A DNA stretch of 64,000 bases. Source: Penaeus vannamei (taxonomy: Eukaryota > Arthropoda > Malacostraca > Decapoda > Penaeidae). Below are positions 25,771 through 38,866 of this stretch, piece after piece. The position numbers were made by a program, and so were the translations under genes. The DNA lies in assembly GCF_042767895.1 (NCBI RefSeq), contig NC_091575.1, positions 34,531,358-34,595,357 of the forward strand, given 5' to 3'. The notes below the pieces were generated by a model. The model worked only from the letters and a program-made list of their open reading frames with translations. It was not told where the DNA came from and did not search any database. Every line of letters starts with the position of its first letter. Within the stretch, counting starts at the first letter, position 1.

Positions 25771-26070
25771 GCCCGAACGACCACAGGATAGCACCTAACC
25801 TCAGCAGCCGTTAAAGGTCCGAGTGTGCATGTGGGGGCGAGCACTCCTTGTCCCCTTGTCTAAGGTACTGTCAGGTCGAAACAAACGCTGGTCACTTCAC
25901 CAAGGGGTTTATTAATCCTCGGGAAATAAGGCACATCGAACACGGGGCGAAAATCACAGTCTCAGGCGGGGAAACGAGAGGAGGGGTCGCGAGCACGTCT
26001 TCCTCAGGCGAGTCCCGGGCGCTCTCTGCTGGACGAGCCTCCACCCCCCCCAAAACACCCGCGACATACA
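25771..26070 (+). repeat. GC-rich module, copy 4
   Basis: Full-length module from gcccgaacgacc to acacccgcga. The MSPCLRYCQ frame is open here and runs past the C tract. The upstream frame that reads RPQDSTLTSAAVKG in copies at 28597 and 48791 is broken by a two-base loss at gcacctaacc. The downstream unit carries TTATATAAG at about 26160. Confidence 0.7.
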
Positions 26071-26724
26071 AAACATTAATAGAGGCTGGTGTAACACTAT
26101 CATACACTTTTTATTATTATTATTAATACAATGAATAGAGAATGGTCACCCGTTTTCCGGTTATATAAGTATTGTCATAATAGTGATAAATATTCAGATG
26201 AGTTTTGCGATCTCATTTGTCAACATTGGACCTTGATCTTTGCTGATCAACGCGACCGTTTCCTTATGGGCCGCGTGCAGAAAATCATTCGGTGAGCAAT
26301 CTATCCAAATCCTGTGTAAAAATCATGGGGCGAAAATTCTATTTCTTGGCCACTGAGCGACAAGAAAGCCTACACATTATGGGGTAGTGTGTATTTAGCA
26401 ACCAGTGGCTCCAGGTCTTAAAAAGCGATTGGGATGAGTTTTAAAAAGCCTTACAAAGGTCTTAAACTCCATCAGCTTATACCTGCAAGAAACCTTGTGT
26501 ATGTATGGATGCATGTAAGCAACACGGGTAGTGAGAATAACAATATTGAAGCAATCATGTCCACCAAATAACATTGCAGTAACATCCGTGTTACTGGTGA
26601 GCACCAAAAACTGCAGCACTTATGAACTATTTGCAAGAAAACAATAAACTTGGGCACAGAAGTGAAGAAATTTATGACTAATAGTATCAATTCAATTAAC
26701 CTTAAATTGTCCATAGTAAGCAAA

Positions 26725-26795
26725 GCACTAGTGGTTCAAGTGTAGAATGCTCGCCTGGTTCGCGAGAGACCCGGGTTCGAGTCTCGGCTGGTGTG
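26725..26795 (+). tRNA. tRNA-like gene, anticodon GGT
   Basis: The anticodon loop reads CTGGTTC, giving anticodon GGT for the threonine codon ACC, in a perfect anticodon stem. The T stem has one G-T wobble (CTCGG on the 3' strand). The trailer is tatgcggttaa; the positional equivalent at 48044 has aacgcgattaa. Flank type beta. Confidence 0.7.
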
Positions 26796-27769
26796 ATATG
26801 CGGTTAATTTTGTACAATGATTTATGAATAGTACAATCCACTTGCCTAATACTTTAAGACGCATATTCACTAAAATTGAAATGTATTTATTTATGTCATA
26901 ACATAATGAATGACTCGTTTTGCTGTCATCACCTTTATTACTTTTTTCGTAACTCTTTTATTTTGTTTCTGCTGCACTATCATTTCCATCGTAATTATCA
27001 TTGTTCACTACATCATACCATCGTGTAGGCCAAAGAAAGGAGCAACGGATATCATTATAAAATAATTCTCCATTTTATTACGATGAATTGAGGATTGTCG
27101 CCTCTTTTCTGGCTATATAATTATTGTCACACTGATAATTGTTCAAATTGAGTTGAATATGGAGGGAAGAAGATTGAATGGAAGGTAATTGGATCGATGG
27201 AGACAGGGAGGAAGGGCTGTGTGTGTGTAGTGTTCGGGCGCATCCTTAAAAAGTTTTTAAAATGATTTAAATATATGTTGTTTTGAAACGGATTTTTTTC
27301 TGTCACAGGTAAAAAAATCTTATATTTCTCCAAGACATCTTTGTTGGCAAAAATCATTTGCTGATTAACCTGACCGTTTACTTATGGGGCCGTGTGAAAA
27401 AAAATAAAAATCAAATAAAAATCTGCGTGCGATCTATCCGAAAGGCTGTGTAAAATTGTCAGGGTGAATTTTTATCTTGGTCACTGACGCGACGAGAAGG
27501 CCTACACAATATGGGTTAGTGTGTATTTAGCGACCAGTGGCTCCAGGTCTTAACAAGCAATTGGGATGATAATAATTTTAAAACGAGTAACAGCAATCAT
27601 GTACACCGAATAACATTGCAGTAATATCAGTGTTATTGATAAGCACCAAAAACTCCAATGATTAGAGTGTAATTGCAAGAAAACAACAAAACATAGACAT
27701 ACAAAAGTGAAGCAAATTATGAATAATAGTATCAATTGAATTCTCCTTAACATGCTTGCAATAAGAAAA

Positions 27770-27837
27770 GCACTAGTGGTTCAAGTGTAGAATCCTCGCC
27801 TCGTACGCGAGAGACCCGGGTTCGAGTCCCGGCTGGT
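27770..27837 (+). pseudogene. tRNA-like copy with truncated 3' acceptor strand, anticodon CGT
   Basis: The body is normal up to acceptor position 68, but the final bases of the 3' acceptor strand are replaced by ACA, and the trailer region aatcattaagta then leads to TTTTG. Base 25 is C. Without a full acceptor stem it is unlikely to mature as a tRNA. Confidence 0.6.
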
Positions 27838-28596
27838 ACAAATCATTAAGTATTTTGTTCACTCCGTCATGATCATTAGGTGCATCGTCACTAAAACTGA
27901 AAATTATTTATTATTCCATTTTTGCAAAAGAAATACTCTAGCACACTTTGCCTAATCAACAGTTGATTAACTCTATGACTCATTTTTATTATTATCAATG
28001 TTATCGGCAAGTTAGAATAATGATTGATTTCAAGCTTCGTATTATTTTTATTTCGATTATTATCGGTAATCTCAATAAGGACTTATTATCAATGAATTGT
28101 ACATGATTGCTCTAAAAGCTGGAGGTATAGACAATCTTCCACAAACCAGCTTAAATAACACACACACACATAAATATCAAGCATCTAATCACTGAAAAAT
28201 ACATAACGAAAAACGGTTCTCATGACTTAATGTCAGTTATCTTTAGTGTTGCAGATCTCGAGGTATCCCCAACGCAGCTATGATGTTATAAGAATGATGC
28301 GTTTAACCCTTCAGAGCTTGGATTTCCTTAAATTCACCGACATTCAGTTCACTGTTGTAATATAGGAACACTTCTGTTAAGAATGCATTTGTAAGTCAAG
28401 TTTGATTTATTGCATATAATGAATGTTGCACAAATAACTCGTCTTGCAACCATCACCTTTATTACTCTTTCTGATGAAAACTGGTGTAACTTTTGTTTTG
28501 TTTCTGTTGCACTATCATTTCCATCGTAGTTATCATCGTTCACTACATCATACCATCATGTAAGCCAAAGAAAGCAGCAACGGATATTATTGTTAA

Positions 28597-28900
28597 GCCC
28601 AAACGGCCACAGGATAGCACGCTAACCTCAGCAGCCGTTAAAGGTCCGAGTGTGCACGTGGGGGCGAGCACTCCTTGTCCCCTTGTCTAAGGTACTGTCA
28701 GGTCGAAACAAACGCTGGTCACTTCACCAAGGGGTTTATTGATCCTCGGGAAATAAGGCACATCGAACACGGGGCGAAAATCAGTCTCAGGCGGGGAAAC
28801 GAGAGGAGGGGTCGCGAGCACGTCTTCCTCAGGCGAGTCCCGGGGGCTCTCTGCTGGACGAGACCCCCCCCCCAAACACACCAAAACACCCGCGAAATGC
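28597..28900 (+). repeat. GC-rich module, copy 5
   Basis: Full module. On the plus strand one frame ends in RPQDSTLTSAAVKGPSVHVGA and stops at the TAA of gtctaagg; another frame starts MSPCLRYCQ. A two-base deletion near cagtctcaggc shifts the second frame relative to other copies. Confidence 0.7.
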
Positions 28901-29816
28901 AAAAAATATATATAGAGAGAGGATGGTGTAACATTATTTTAAACTAATTCTTCTTTTTATTACGATGAATAGAGAATCGTCACCCGTTTTCCGGTTATAT
29001 AAGTATTGTCATAGTAGTGATAAATATTCAGATGAGTTTTGCGGAGAGCTCGCAGAAGAAGGATGGAAGGGTAGATTGAATGGAAGGTGGATGGAGACAA
29101 GAAGGAAGGGTTGGGTCTGTGTACAGTTTTTGGACGTATCCTTAAGTCTAAAAATGTCTTTAATATATGTTTTGGGGAAATTTAAGGCCTTAACAAGTCT
29201 TCATAACGGAGCTTTTTCTCTCGCAGGTCTTAAAACATATTAATTTCCCCAAGGCATATCTATTTTCCCGTAAATCATTTGTCAACATTAGACCTCCATC
29301 TTTGCAGAACAACGCGACCGTTTACTTATGGGCCGTGTGCAAAACGTCATTCTACGAGCAATCTATCCAAAGGCCTGAGTAAAAATCTGTATCTATATCT
29401 ATATCGATGTCGAAAATTCTATACCTTGGCCACTGACGCGACAAGAAGACCTGCACGTTATGGGGAAGTGTGTATTAAGCGACCAGTGGCTCCAGCTCGT
29501 AAAAAGCGATTGGGATGAGTTTTAAAAAGACTTACAAAGGTCATTAAACTTAATCAGCTTCCACCTCAAAGAACCCTGATGTATGTATGGATGCATGTAA
29601 TCAACACTGGTAGTGATAATAACAATATTAAAACGAGTAACAGCAATAATATACACCGAATAACATTACAGTAATATCCGTGTTATTGATGAGCACCAAA
29701 AACTGCAATAATTATAAACTATTTGCAAGAAAACAATAAAACTTGGACAAATAGAAGTAAAGAAAATTATGACAAATAGTATCAATTCATTTCTTGAAAT
29801 GTCCATCGTAAGAAAA

Positions 29817-29885
29817 GCACTAGTTGTTCGTGTAGAATGCTCGCCTCGTACGTGAGAGACCCGGGTTCGAGTCCCGGCTGGTGTG
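29817..29885 (+). tRNA. tRNA-like gene, shortened D loop, anticodon CGT
   Basis: Two bases are missing from the D loop (ttcgtgtag for ttcaagtgtag), which also damages the A box. Other arms are intact, with a G-T in the anticodon stem. The trailer aggacttacaa differs by one base from those at 9307 and 37515. Flank type beta. Confidence 0.55.
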
Positions 29886-30535
29886 AAGGACTTACAATTT
29901 TGTACAATGATTTATGAATAGTACGCTCCACTCGCCTAATACTTTAAGGAGCATATTCACTAAATTGAAATTTGTTTATTTTTCCTTATATCTATTGTTG
30001 CAAAACGAACACTACGAATACTGCACACTTTACCGTGATTATTAACGATTAATGAAGTCTAGCAATCAATTTTTATTATCAACATTATCGATAGATTAGA
30101 ATAATAATTGGTTTCAACCTTCGTATTATTATTATTATTATTATTTTTGTTATCGACACTGACTAATGACATAATGGATGACTCGTCTTGCAATCATGAC
30201 CTATATTACTCTTTCTGTAACTCTTTTGTTTTGTTTCTGCTGCACTATCATTTCCATCGTAATTATCATTGTTCACTACATCATACCTTCGTGTAGGCCA
30301 AAGAAAGGAGCAACGGATATCATTATAAAATCATTCTCCATTTTATTACGATGAATTGAGAATTGTCGCCCGTTTTCTATATAATTATTGTCATACTGAT
30401 AATTGTTCAAATGGAGTTGAATATGGAGGTAAGAAGATTGAATGGAAGGTGATTGGATCGATGGAGACAGGGAGGAAGGGCTGTGTGTGTGTAGTGTTCC
30501 TTAAAAAGTCTTAAAATTACTTACATATATGCTTC

Positions 30536-30566
30536 TTTTTTTCTTTTTTTTTTTTTTTTTTTTTTT
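30536..30566. repeat. Poly-T-rich run
   Basis: A run of T interrupted by one C lies in the same TTAAGAC-rich block position that is expanded at 2666-2695 and 55966-56009. Confidence 0.9.
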
Positions 30567-31065
30567 GGAAATTTCAGGCCTTAACAAGTTTTAAAATGGA
30601 GCTTTATTCTGTCGCTGGTCTTAAAACATCTTAAACTTGTCCAAGACATATCTTTGTTACCACAAATAATTTGCTGATTAACCTGACCGTTTACTTATGG
30701 GGTTGTGTGAAAAAATAATAATAATAATAATAAAATAAAATAAATAAATGAAATAAAAATCAGCGTGCGATCTATCTGAAAGGCTGTGTATAATTGTCAG
30801 GGTGAATTTATATCTTGGTCACTGACGCGACGAGAAGGCCTACACAATATGGGTTAGTGTGTATTTAGCGACCAGTGGCTCCAGGTCTGAAAAAGCAATT
30901 GGGATGATAATAATTTTAAAACGAGTAACAGCAATCATGTACACCGAACATTGCAGTAATATGTTTTATTGATAAGCACCGAAAACTCCAGTGATTAGAG
31001 ACTGTAATTGCAATTATGACTAAAAGTATCAATTGAATTTCTTTAAAATTCCTTTAGTAAGAAAA

Positions 31066-31136
31066 GCACTAGTAGTTCAAGTGTAGAATGCTCGCCTCGT
31101 ACGCGAGAGACCCGGGTTCGAGTCCCGGCTGGTGTG
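31066..31136 (+). tRNA. tRNA-like gene, anticodon CGT
   Basis: All stems and both boxes are intact, with position 9 A instead of G. The trailer aagtgctacga has no close match elsewhere in the window. Flank type alpha. Confidence 0.75.
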
Positions 31137-32005
31137 AAAGTGCTACGATTTTGTACGCTGATTTATGAATAGTGTGTTCACTCGGTCATGATCATTAGGC
31201 GCATCGTCACTAAAACTGAAATTTATTTATTTATTATTATTCCGTTGTTGCAAAAGAAATACTCTAGCACACTTTCTTATAATCAACAGTTGATTAAGTC
31301 AATTATTCACTTTTATTATTATCAACGTTATCGGTAAGTTAGAATAATGATTTGTTTCAAGATTCGTATAGTTATTTTTTTCAATTATTATTATCATAAG
31401 GACCTACTATCAATGAACTGTACATGATTGATATAAAAGCTGGAGTTATAGACAATCACAAACCAGCTTAAATAACACACACATACATATCAAGCATCTA
31501 ATGACTGAAAAATACGAAACGAAAAACGGTTCTCATGACTTATTGGTCAGTTATCTTCAGTGTTGCAGATCTCGAGGTAACCCCACCGTAGCTATTTTAA
31601 GGTTAGGTTAAAATGTTGATCGCTTTGCCTCGAAAGGAAGTCACAAATGAAAGGTTGATGTCAAGATATTGGTTTGTATATTTCTGATAATTTTTATGAC
31701 GTTATAAAAAGATGCATTTAACCCTTAAACCTTAACCCTTCAGAGCTGAGATTACCTTAAATTAATCGACATTCAATTCACTGTTGTAGGATAGGAACAC
31801 TTTTGTTAAGGATAATGCATTTGCAAGTGAAGTGTGATTTATTGCATATAATGAATGCAGCACAAATAACTCGTCTTGCAACCATCATCTTTTTTACTCT
31901 TTCTGATGAAAGTGCTGTAACTTTTGTTTTGTTTCTGTTGCACTATCATTTCCATCGGAATTATCATCGTTCACTACATCATACCATCATGTAGGCCAAA
32001 GAAAG

Positions 32006-32150
32006 CATCGAACACGGGGCGAAAATCACAGTCTCAGGCGGGGAAACGAGAGGAGGGGTCGCGAGCACGTCTTCCTCAGGCGAGTCCCGGGCGCTCTCTG
32101 CTGGACGAGCCCCCCCCCCCCCTACACACCAAAACACCCGCGAAATACAA
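32006..32150 (+). repeat. GC-rich module, copy 6 (internal deletion)
   Basis: The first half of the module is missing: gccaaagaaagca joins directly to catcgaacacgg. Intact copies carry gca at both ends of the missing segment, so a short-homology deletion is likely. Confidence 0.7.
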
Positions 32151-32819
32151 AACATTAATAGAGGCTGGTGTAACACTATCATACACTATTTATTATTATT
32201 ATTAATACAATGAATAGAGGATGGTCACCCGTTTTCCGGTTATATAAGTATTGTCATAATAGTAATAAATATTCAGATGAGTTTTGCGATCTCATTTGTC
32301 AACATTGGACCTTGATCTTAGCTGATCAACGCGACCGTTTCCTTATGGGCCGCGTGCAGAAAATCATTCGGTGAGCAATCTATCCAAAGGCCTGTGTAAA
32401 AATCATGGGCGAAAATTCTATTTCTTGGCCACTGACGCGACAAGAAAGCCTACACATTATGGGGTAGTGTGTATTTAGCAACCAGTGGCTCCAGGTCTGA
32501 AAAAGCGATTGAGATGAGTTTTAAAAAGCCTTACAAAGGTCTTAAACTCCATCAGCTTATACCTCCAAGAAACCTTGTGTATGTATGGATGCATGTAAGC
32601 AACACTGGTAGTGATAATAACAATGTTAAAACAAGAGTAACAGCAATCATGTACACCGAATAACACTACAGTAATATCAGTGTTATTGATAAGCACCAAA
32701 ATCCAATGATTAGAGACTGTAATTGCAAGAAAACAACAAAACATAGACAAATAAAAGTGAAGCAAATTATGACTAATAGTATCAATTGAATTCTCCTTAA
32801 AATGCCCATAGTAAGAAAA

Positions 32820-32890
32820 GCACTAGTGGTTCAAGTGTAGAATCCTCGCCTCGTACGCGAGAGATCCGGGTTCGAGTCCCGGCTGGTGTA
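32820..32890 (+). tRNA. tRNA-like gene, anticodon CGT
   Basis: The stems are intact; one variable-loop base is changed (agat for agac) and base 25 is C. The bases after the acceptor stem are AA instead of GA. The trailer is ccgattcttga. Flank type alpha. Confidence 0.7.
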
Positions 32891-33980
32891 ACCGATTCTT
32901 GATTTTGTAAGCTATTTTATGAATAGTGTGCTCATTCGGTCATGATCCTTAGGCGCATCGTCACTAAAACTGAAATTTATTCTTTTTTTTCTTATTACAT
33001 TGTTGCAAAACAAATACTCTAGCACACTTTGCCATAATCAACATTAGATTAAAAGTCTAGTAATCACTTTTTAGTATCAATGTTATCGGTAAGCTAGAAC
33101 AATGATTGATTTCAAGTTTCGTATTATTATTATTTCAATTATTATCAGTAATCTGAATAAGGACTTATTATGAGTGAATTGTACGTGATTGCTATAAAAG
33201 CTGGAGGTGTAGACAAACTCAAAATACTCAAGCACACTTTACTTTGTTATAATTAACAGTTGATTAAGTCTGTTGTTCACTTCTTATTATTATAAATGTT
33301 ATCGTTGTTAGAATAATTGTTGGTTTCAAGCTTCGTATTATTATGATTACTTCAATTATAATCGGTAATCTGAATAAGGACACATGAATGAATTGTACAT
33401 GATTGCTATAAAAGCTGGAGGTATAGACAGTCTTCCACAAACCAGCTTGGATGGATGGAGACAAGGAGGAAGGGCTGTGCGGATGTACAGTGTTCGGGCG
33501 TATCCTTAAAAAGTCTTAAAATGTCTTAAATATATGGTTTTGGGGAAATTTAAGGTCTTAACAAGTCTTAATAACGAAGCTTTTTCTCTCGCAGGTCTTA
33601 AAACATCTTAAATTTGCCAAAGGCATATCTTTGTTCGCCAGTGGCTCCAGGTCTTAAAAAGCGATTGGGATGAGTTTTAAAAAGACTTACAAAGGTCTCA
33701 AACTCAATCATACCTTCAAGAACCCTGATGTATGTATGGATGCATGTAATCAACACTGGTAGTGATAATAACAATTACAAAAAAAGAAAAAAAAAAAGAG
33801 TAACAGCAATAATGTACACCGGATAACATTACAATAATATCAATGTTATTGATAAGCACCAAAAACTCCAATGATTAGAGTGTAATTGCAAGAGAACAAC
33901 AAAACAGACAAATAAAAGTGAAGCAAATTATGACTAATCGTATCAATTGAATTCTCTTTTAAATCTCTCTAGTAAGTGAA

Positions 33981-34051
33981 GCACTAGTGGTTCAAGTGTA
34001 GAATGCTCGCCTCGCACGCGAGAGACCCGGGTTCGAGTCCCGGCTGGTGTA
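33981..34051 (+). tRNA. tRNA-like gene, anticodon CGC
   Basis: The loop reads CTCGCAC, giving anticodon CGC (alanine codon GCG), as at 10850. The bases after the acceptor stem are AA. The leader end is agtgaagc instead of agaaaagc. The trailer caagccattag is unique. Flank type alpha. Confidence 0.72.
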
Positions 34052-34679
34052 ACAAGCCATTAGTTTTGTACGCCTATTTATGAATAGTGTGTTCACTCGT
34101 TCATGATCATTAGGCGCATCGTCACTAAAACGGACTTTTTTTTCTTATTCCATTGTTGGAAAAGAAATACATTATCAGACTTATCTTTGTCATAATAAAC
34201 ATTAGATTAAATGTCTAGTGATCACTTTTATTATCAATGTTATCGGTAAGTTAGAACAAAGATTAATTTCAAGCTTCGTATAATTATTATTTCAATTATT
34301 ATCGGTGATATGAATAAGGACAATTAATTGTACGTGATTCCTATAAAAGCTGGAGGTGTAGACAGTCTTCCACAAACCGATTTAAATAACAGACACATAC
34401 ATATCAAGCATCTAATGACTGAAAAATACGAAACGATAAACGGTTCTCATGACTTATTGGTCAGTTATCTTTAGTGTTGCAGATCTCGAGGTAACCCCAC
34501 CGTAGCTATTTTAAGGTTAGGTTAAAATGTTGACAGTTTTCCTCGTAAGAAAGTCACAAATTAAATGTTGATGTCAAGATAGTGGTTTGTATATTTCTGA
34601 TAATTTTTATGGCATTGATATGGCAGCATGATGCGTATAACCCTTAAATCTTAACCCTTCAGAGCTGGGATAACCTAAA

Positions 34680-35265
34680 ATCTCTAGGAATTTTAAGGAT
34701 TACACGAAACCCTGTGTGTGAAATGGTATTTACATAAACTTGATAAAAGCTTCGTTTAATGGAGTTAAGAGGTTACACAAGTTCACTGTAACACAAATAA
34801 TCACACAAACAAAACCACATCTTACGACAGTTACAATAATGGCGGTTATGATATCTCCACAAAACATACGTAATCAAATAACCTTTCTTTAGAAATATAT
34901 TTCTAATTGAGTATTATTGTAAACCACACAACTATGTAATTACGAATATAGTGCAGCATTTTTGCTTTCTTTTTTTTTTCTTTTTTACTGTGTCTGTAAT
35001 GTTTTTCAGGCGTAAAGTGTAAATAAAATATAAGCAATGTGTATCATGTAAATTCGATATAGAAATAATAACACTGGATGTTATAAAACATAAGAGCAAA
35101 ATCAATAATTAACAATGAATAACAATAATATTATTGATAAGCACCAAAACCATAATAATCCTTAAACTGTATGTGCAAGAGAACAACAAAATGTGGACAA
35201 ATAGAAGTGAACGAAATTATTTATAGTATCAATTCACTTCATAAAATGTCCAATATCTACATAAA
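34680..35265 (+). repeat. Subfamily II-associated module, copy 3 (inverted contig)
   Basis: Contains acacgaaaccctgtgtg, attgtaaaccacacaac, a T-rich tract near 34970 and cataacatccag-related sequence. It runs straight into the subfamily II tRNA-like gene at 35266, matching the order seen on the minus strand in contig 3. Confidence 0.75.
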
Positions 35266-35336
35266 ACATCAGTGGTTCAAGTGTAGAATGCTCGCCTCGT
35301 ACGTGAGAGACCCGTGTTCGAGTCCCGGCTGGTGTG
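35266..35336 (+). tRNA. tRNA-like gene, subfamily II, anticodon CGT
   Basis: The acceptor 5' strand is ACATCAG instead of GCACTAG and pairs with CTGGTGT through six Watson-Crick pairs and one wobble. The T stem has a mismatch at 50:60 (CCGTG), which also alters the B box. The trailer gaccatataga is identical to that at 57055. Flank type alpha. Confidence 0.68.
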
Positions 35337-36233
35337 AGACCATATAGATTTTGTACAGTGATTTATGAATAGTGTGCTCAGTCGGTCATGATCCTTAGGC
35401 GCATCGTCACTAAAACTGAAATTTATTCTTTTTTTCTTATTACATTGTTGCAAAACAAATACTTTAGCACACTTTGCCTTAATCAACATTAGATTAAAAG
35501 TCTAGTAATTACTTATTAGTATCAATGTTGTCGGTAAGTTAGAATAATGATTGATTTCAAGCTTCGTTTTATTATTATTTCAATTATTATCGGTAATCTC
35601 AATAAGGACTTATTATGAATGAATCCAACATGATTGCTATAAAAGCTGGAGGAGGTGTAGACAGTCTTCCACAAACCAGTTTAAATAACACACACACACA
35701 TATCAAGCATCTAATCACTGAAATATACGAAACGAAAAACGGTTCTCATGACTTATTGGTCAGTTATCTTCAGTGTTGCAGATCTCGAGGTAACCCCACC
35801 GTAGCTATTTTAAGGTTAGGTTAAAATGTTGATCGCTTTGCCTCGAAAGGAAGTCACAAATGAAAGGTTGATGTCAAGATATTGGTTTGTATATTTCTGA
35901 TATTTTTATGAGTTATAAGTATGATGCGTTTAACCCTTAAACCTTAACCCTTCAGAGCTGAGATTACCTTAAATTCATCGACATTCAATACACTTTCGTA
36001 GGATAGGAACACTTTTGTTCAGGATAATGCATTTGTAAGTGAAATGTTTTTTGCATATAATAAATGTAGCACAAATAACTCAAGTCTTGCAACCATCATC
36101 TTTATTACTCTTTCTGATGAAAATTACTGTAACTCTTTTGTTTTGTTTCTGTTGCACTATCACTTCCTTCGTAATCATCATCGTTCACTACATCATGTAG
36201 GCCAAAGAAAGCAGCAACGGATATTATTGTTAA

Positions 36234-36546
36234 GCCCGAACGACCACAGGATAGCACGCTAACCTCAGCAGCCGTTAAAGGTCCGAGTGTGCACGTGGGG
36301 GCGAGCACTCCTTGTCCCCTTGTCTAAGGTACTGTCAGGTCGAAACAAACGCTGGTCACTTCACCAAGGGGTTTATTAATCCTCGGGAAATAAGGCACAT
36401 CGAACACGGGGCGAAAATCACAGTCTCAGGCGGGGAAACGAGAGGAGGGGTCGCGAGCACGTCTTCCTCAGGCGAGTCCCGGGCGCTCTCTGCGGGAGGA
36501 CCCTCCCCCCCCACACACACACACACCAAAACACCCGCGAAATACA

Positions 36547-36548
<2 letters not shown>
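36234..36548 (+). repeat. GC-rich module, copy 7
   Basis: Full module with the MSPCLRYCQ frame open. It ends at cgcgaaatacaaa, immediately followed by an expanded TA microsatellite where other copies have only a few bases. Confidence 0.7.

Positions 36549-36549
<1 letters not shown>

Positions 36550-36592
<43 letters not shown>
36550..36592. repeat. TA dinucleotide microsatellite
   Basis: About 21 TA units at the edge of a GC-rich module. The site in the copy at 28597 has only aatatatatagag, so this is a local expansion. Confidence 0.95.
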
Positions 36593-36596
<4 letters not shown>

Positions 36597-37514
36597 ATAT
36601 ATGTATATATATAAAGAGGATGGTGTAACAATATTTTAAACTAATTCTTCTTTTTATTACGATGTATAGAGAACGGTCACCCGTTTTCCGGTTATATAAG
36701 TATTGTCATAAGAGATAAATATTCAGATGAGTTTTGCGGAGATCTCGCAGAAGATGGATGGAAGGATAGATTGAATGGAAGGTGGATGGAGACAAGGAGG
36801 AAGGGTTGTGTGTGTACAGTGTTTGGACGTATCCTTAAGTCTAAAAATGTCTTTAATATATGTTTTGGGGAAATTTAAGGCCTTAACAAGTCTTAATAAC
36901 GGAGCTTTTTCTCTCGCAGGTCTTAAAACATCTTAAATTTCCCCAAGTCATATCTATTTTCCCGTAAATCATTTGTCAACATTAGACCTCCATCTTTGCA
37001 GAACAAGGCGACCGTTTACTTATGGGCCGTGTGCAAAACGTCATTCTACGAGCAATCTATCCAAAGGCCTGAGTAAAAATCTGTATCTATATCTATATCG
37101 ATGTCGTAAATTCTATACCTTGGCCACTGACGCGACAAGAAGACCTGCACGTTATGGGGAAGTGTGTATTAAGCGACCAGTGGCTCCAGCTCGTAAAAAG
37201 CGATTGGGATGAGTTTTAAAAAGACTTACAAAGGTCATTAAACTTAATCAGCTTCCACCTCAAAGAACCCTGATGTATGTATGGATGCATGTAATCAACA
37301 CTGGTAGTGATAATAACAATATTAAAACGAGTAACAGCAATAATATACACCGAATAACATTACAGTAATATCCGTGTTATTGATGAGCACCAAAAACTGC
37401 AATAATTATAAACTATTTGCAAGAAAACAATAAAACTTGGACAAATAGAAGTAAAGAAAATTATGACTATTAGTATCAAATGAATTTTCCTTAAAACGTT
37501 CATAGTAAGAAAAA

Positions 37515-37585
37515 CCACTAGTGGTTCAAGTGTAGAATGCTCGTCTCGTACGTGAGAGACCCGGGTTCGAGTCCCGGCTGGTGTG
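37515..37585 (+). tRNA. tRNA-like gene, mismatched 1:70, anticodon CGT
   Basis: Position 1 is C but position 70 remains T, so the first acceptor pair is broken. The anticodon stem has two wobbles. The trailer atgacttacaa is identical to that at 9307, but the leader differs. Flank type beta. Confidence 0.6.
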
Positions 37586-38795
37586 AATGACTTACAATTT
37601 TGTCCAATGATTTATGAATAGTACGCTCCACTCGCCTAATACTTTAAGGAGCATACTCACTAAATTGAAATTTGTTTATTTTTCCTTATATCTATTGTTG
37701 CAAAACGAACACTGTACGAATACTGCACACTTTACCGTGATTATTAACGATTAATGAAGTCTAGCAATCAATTTTTATTATCAACATTATCGATAGATTA
37801 GAATAATAATTGGTTTCAACCTTCGTATTATTGTTATTATTATTTTTTTTTGTTATCGACACTCTGACTAATGACATAATGGATGACTCGTCTTGCAATC
37901 ATCACCTATATTACTCTTTCTGTAACTGTTTTGTTTTGTTTCTGCTGCACTATCATTTCCATCGTAATTATCATTGTTCACTACATCATACCATCGTGTA
38001 GGCCAAAGAAAGGAGCAACGGATATCATTATAAAATCATTCTCCATTTTATTACGATGAATTGAGAATTGTCGCCCGTTTTCTATATAATTATTGTCATA
38101 CTGATAATTGTTCAAATGGAGTTGAATATGGAGGGAAGAAGATAGAATGGAAGGTGATTGGATCGATGGAGACAGGGAGGAAGGGCTGTGTGTGTGTAGT
38201 GTTCGGGCGCATCCTTAAAAAGATTTTAAAATGACTTAAATAATTGTTGTTTCTGGAAATTTAAGGCCTTAACAAGTTTTAAAACGTTTTTTTCTGTCGC
38301 AGGTCTTAAAGAATCATAAATTTCTTCAAAACATCTCTTTGTTGGCAAAAATAATTAGCTGATTAATCTGACCGTTTACTTATGGGGCCATGTGAAAAAA
38401 AAAAAAAAATAATAGTAATAATAAAAATCAAAAATGAAATAAAAATCAGCGTGCGATCTATCCGAAAGGCTGTGTAAAATTGTCAGGGTGAATTTTTATC
38501 TTGGTCACTGACGCGACGAGAAGGCCTACACAATATGGGTTAGTGTGTATTTAGCGACCAGTGGCTTCAGGTCTTAAAAAGCAATTGGGATGATAATAAT
38601 TTCAAAACGAGTAACAGCAATCATGTACACCGAATAACATTGCAGTAATATCAGTGTTATTAATAAGCTCCAAAATCACCAATGATTAGAGACTGTAATT
38701 GCAAGAAAACAACAAAACATAGACATATAAGGGTGAAGAAAATTATGACTAATAGTATCAACTGATTTCTCCTTAAAATACCAGTTGAAAGAAAA

Positions 38796-38866
38796 GCACT
38801 AATGGTTCGTGTGTAGAATCCTCGCCTCGTACGCGAGAGACCCGGGTTCGAGTCCCGGCTGGTGCG
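38796..38866 (+). tRNA. tRNA-like gene, G-C at 1:70, anticodon CGT
   Basis: Position 70 is C, making a Watson-Crick pair with G1, but position 7 is A opposite C64, a mismatch. The D loop is GTGTGTA, so the A box is altered. The trailer is gtaagtaaaga. Flank type alpha. Confidence 0.6.
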
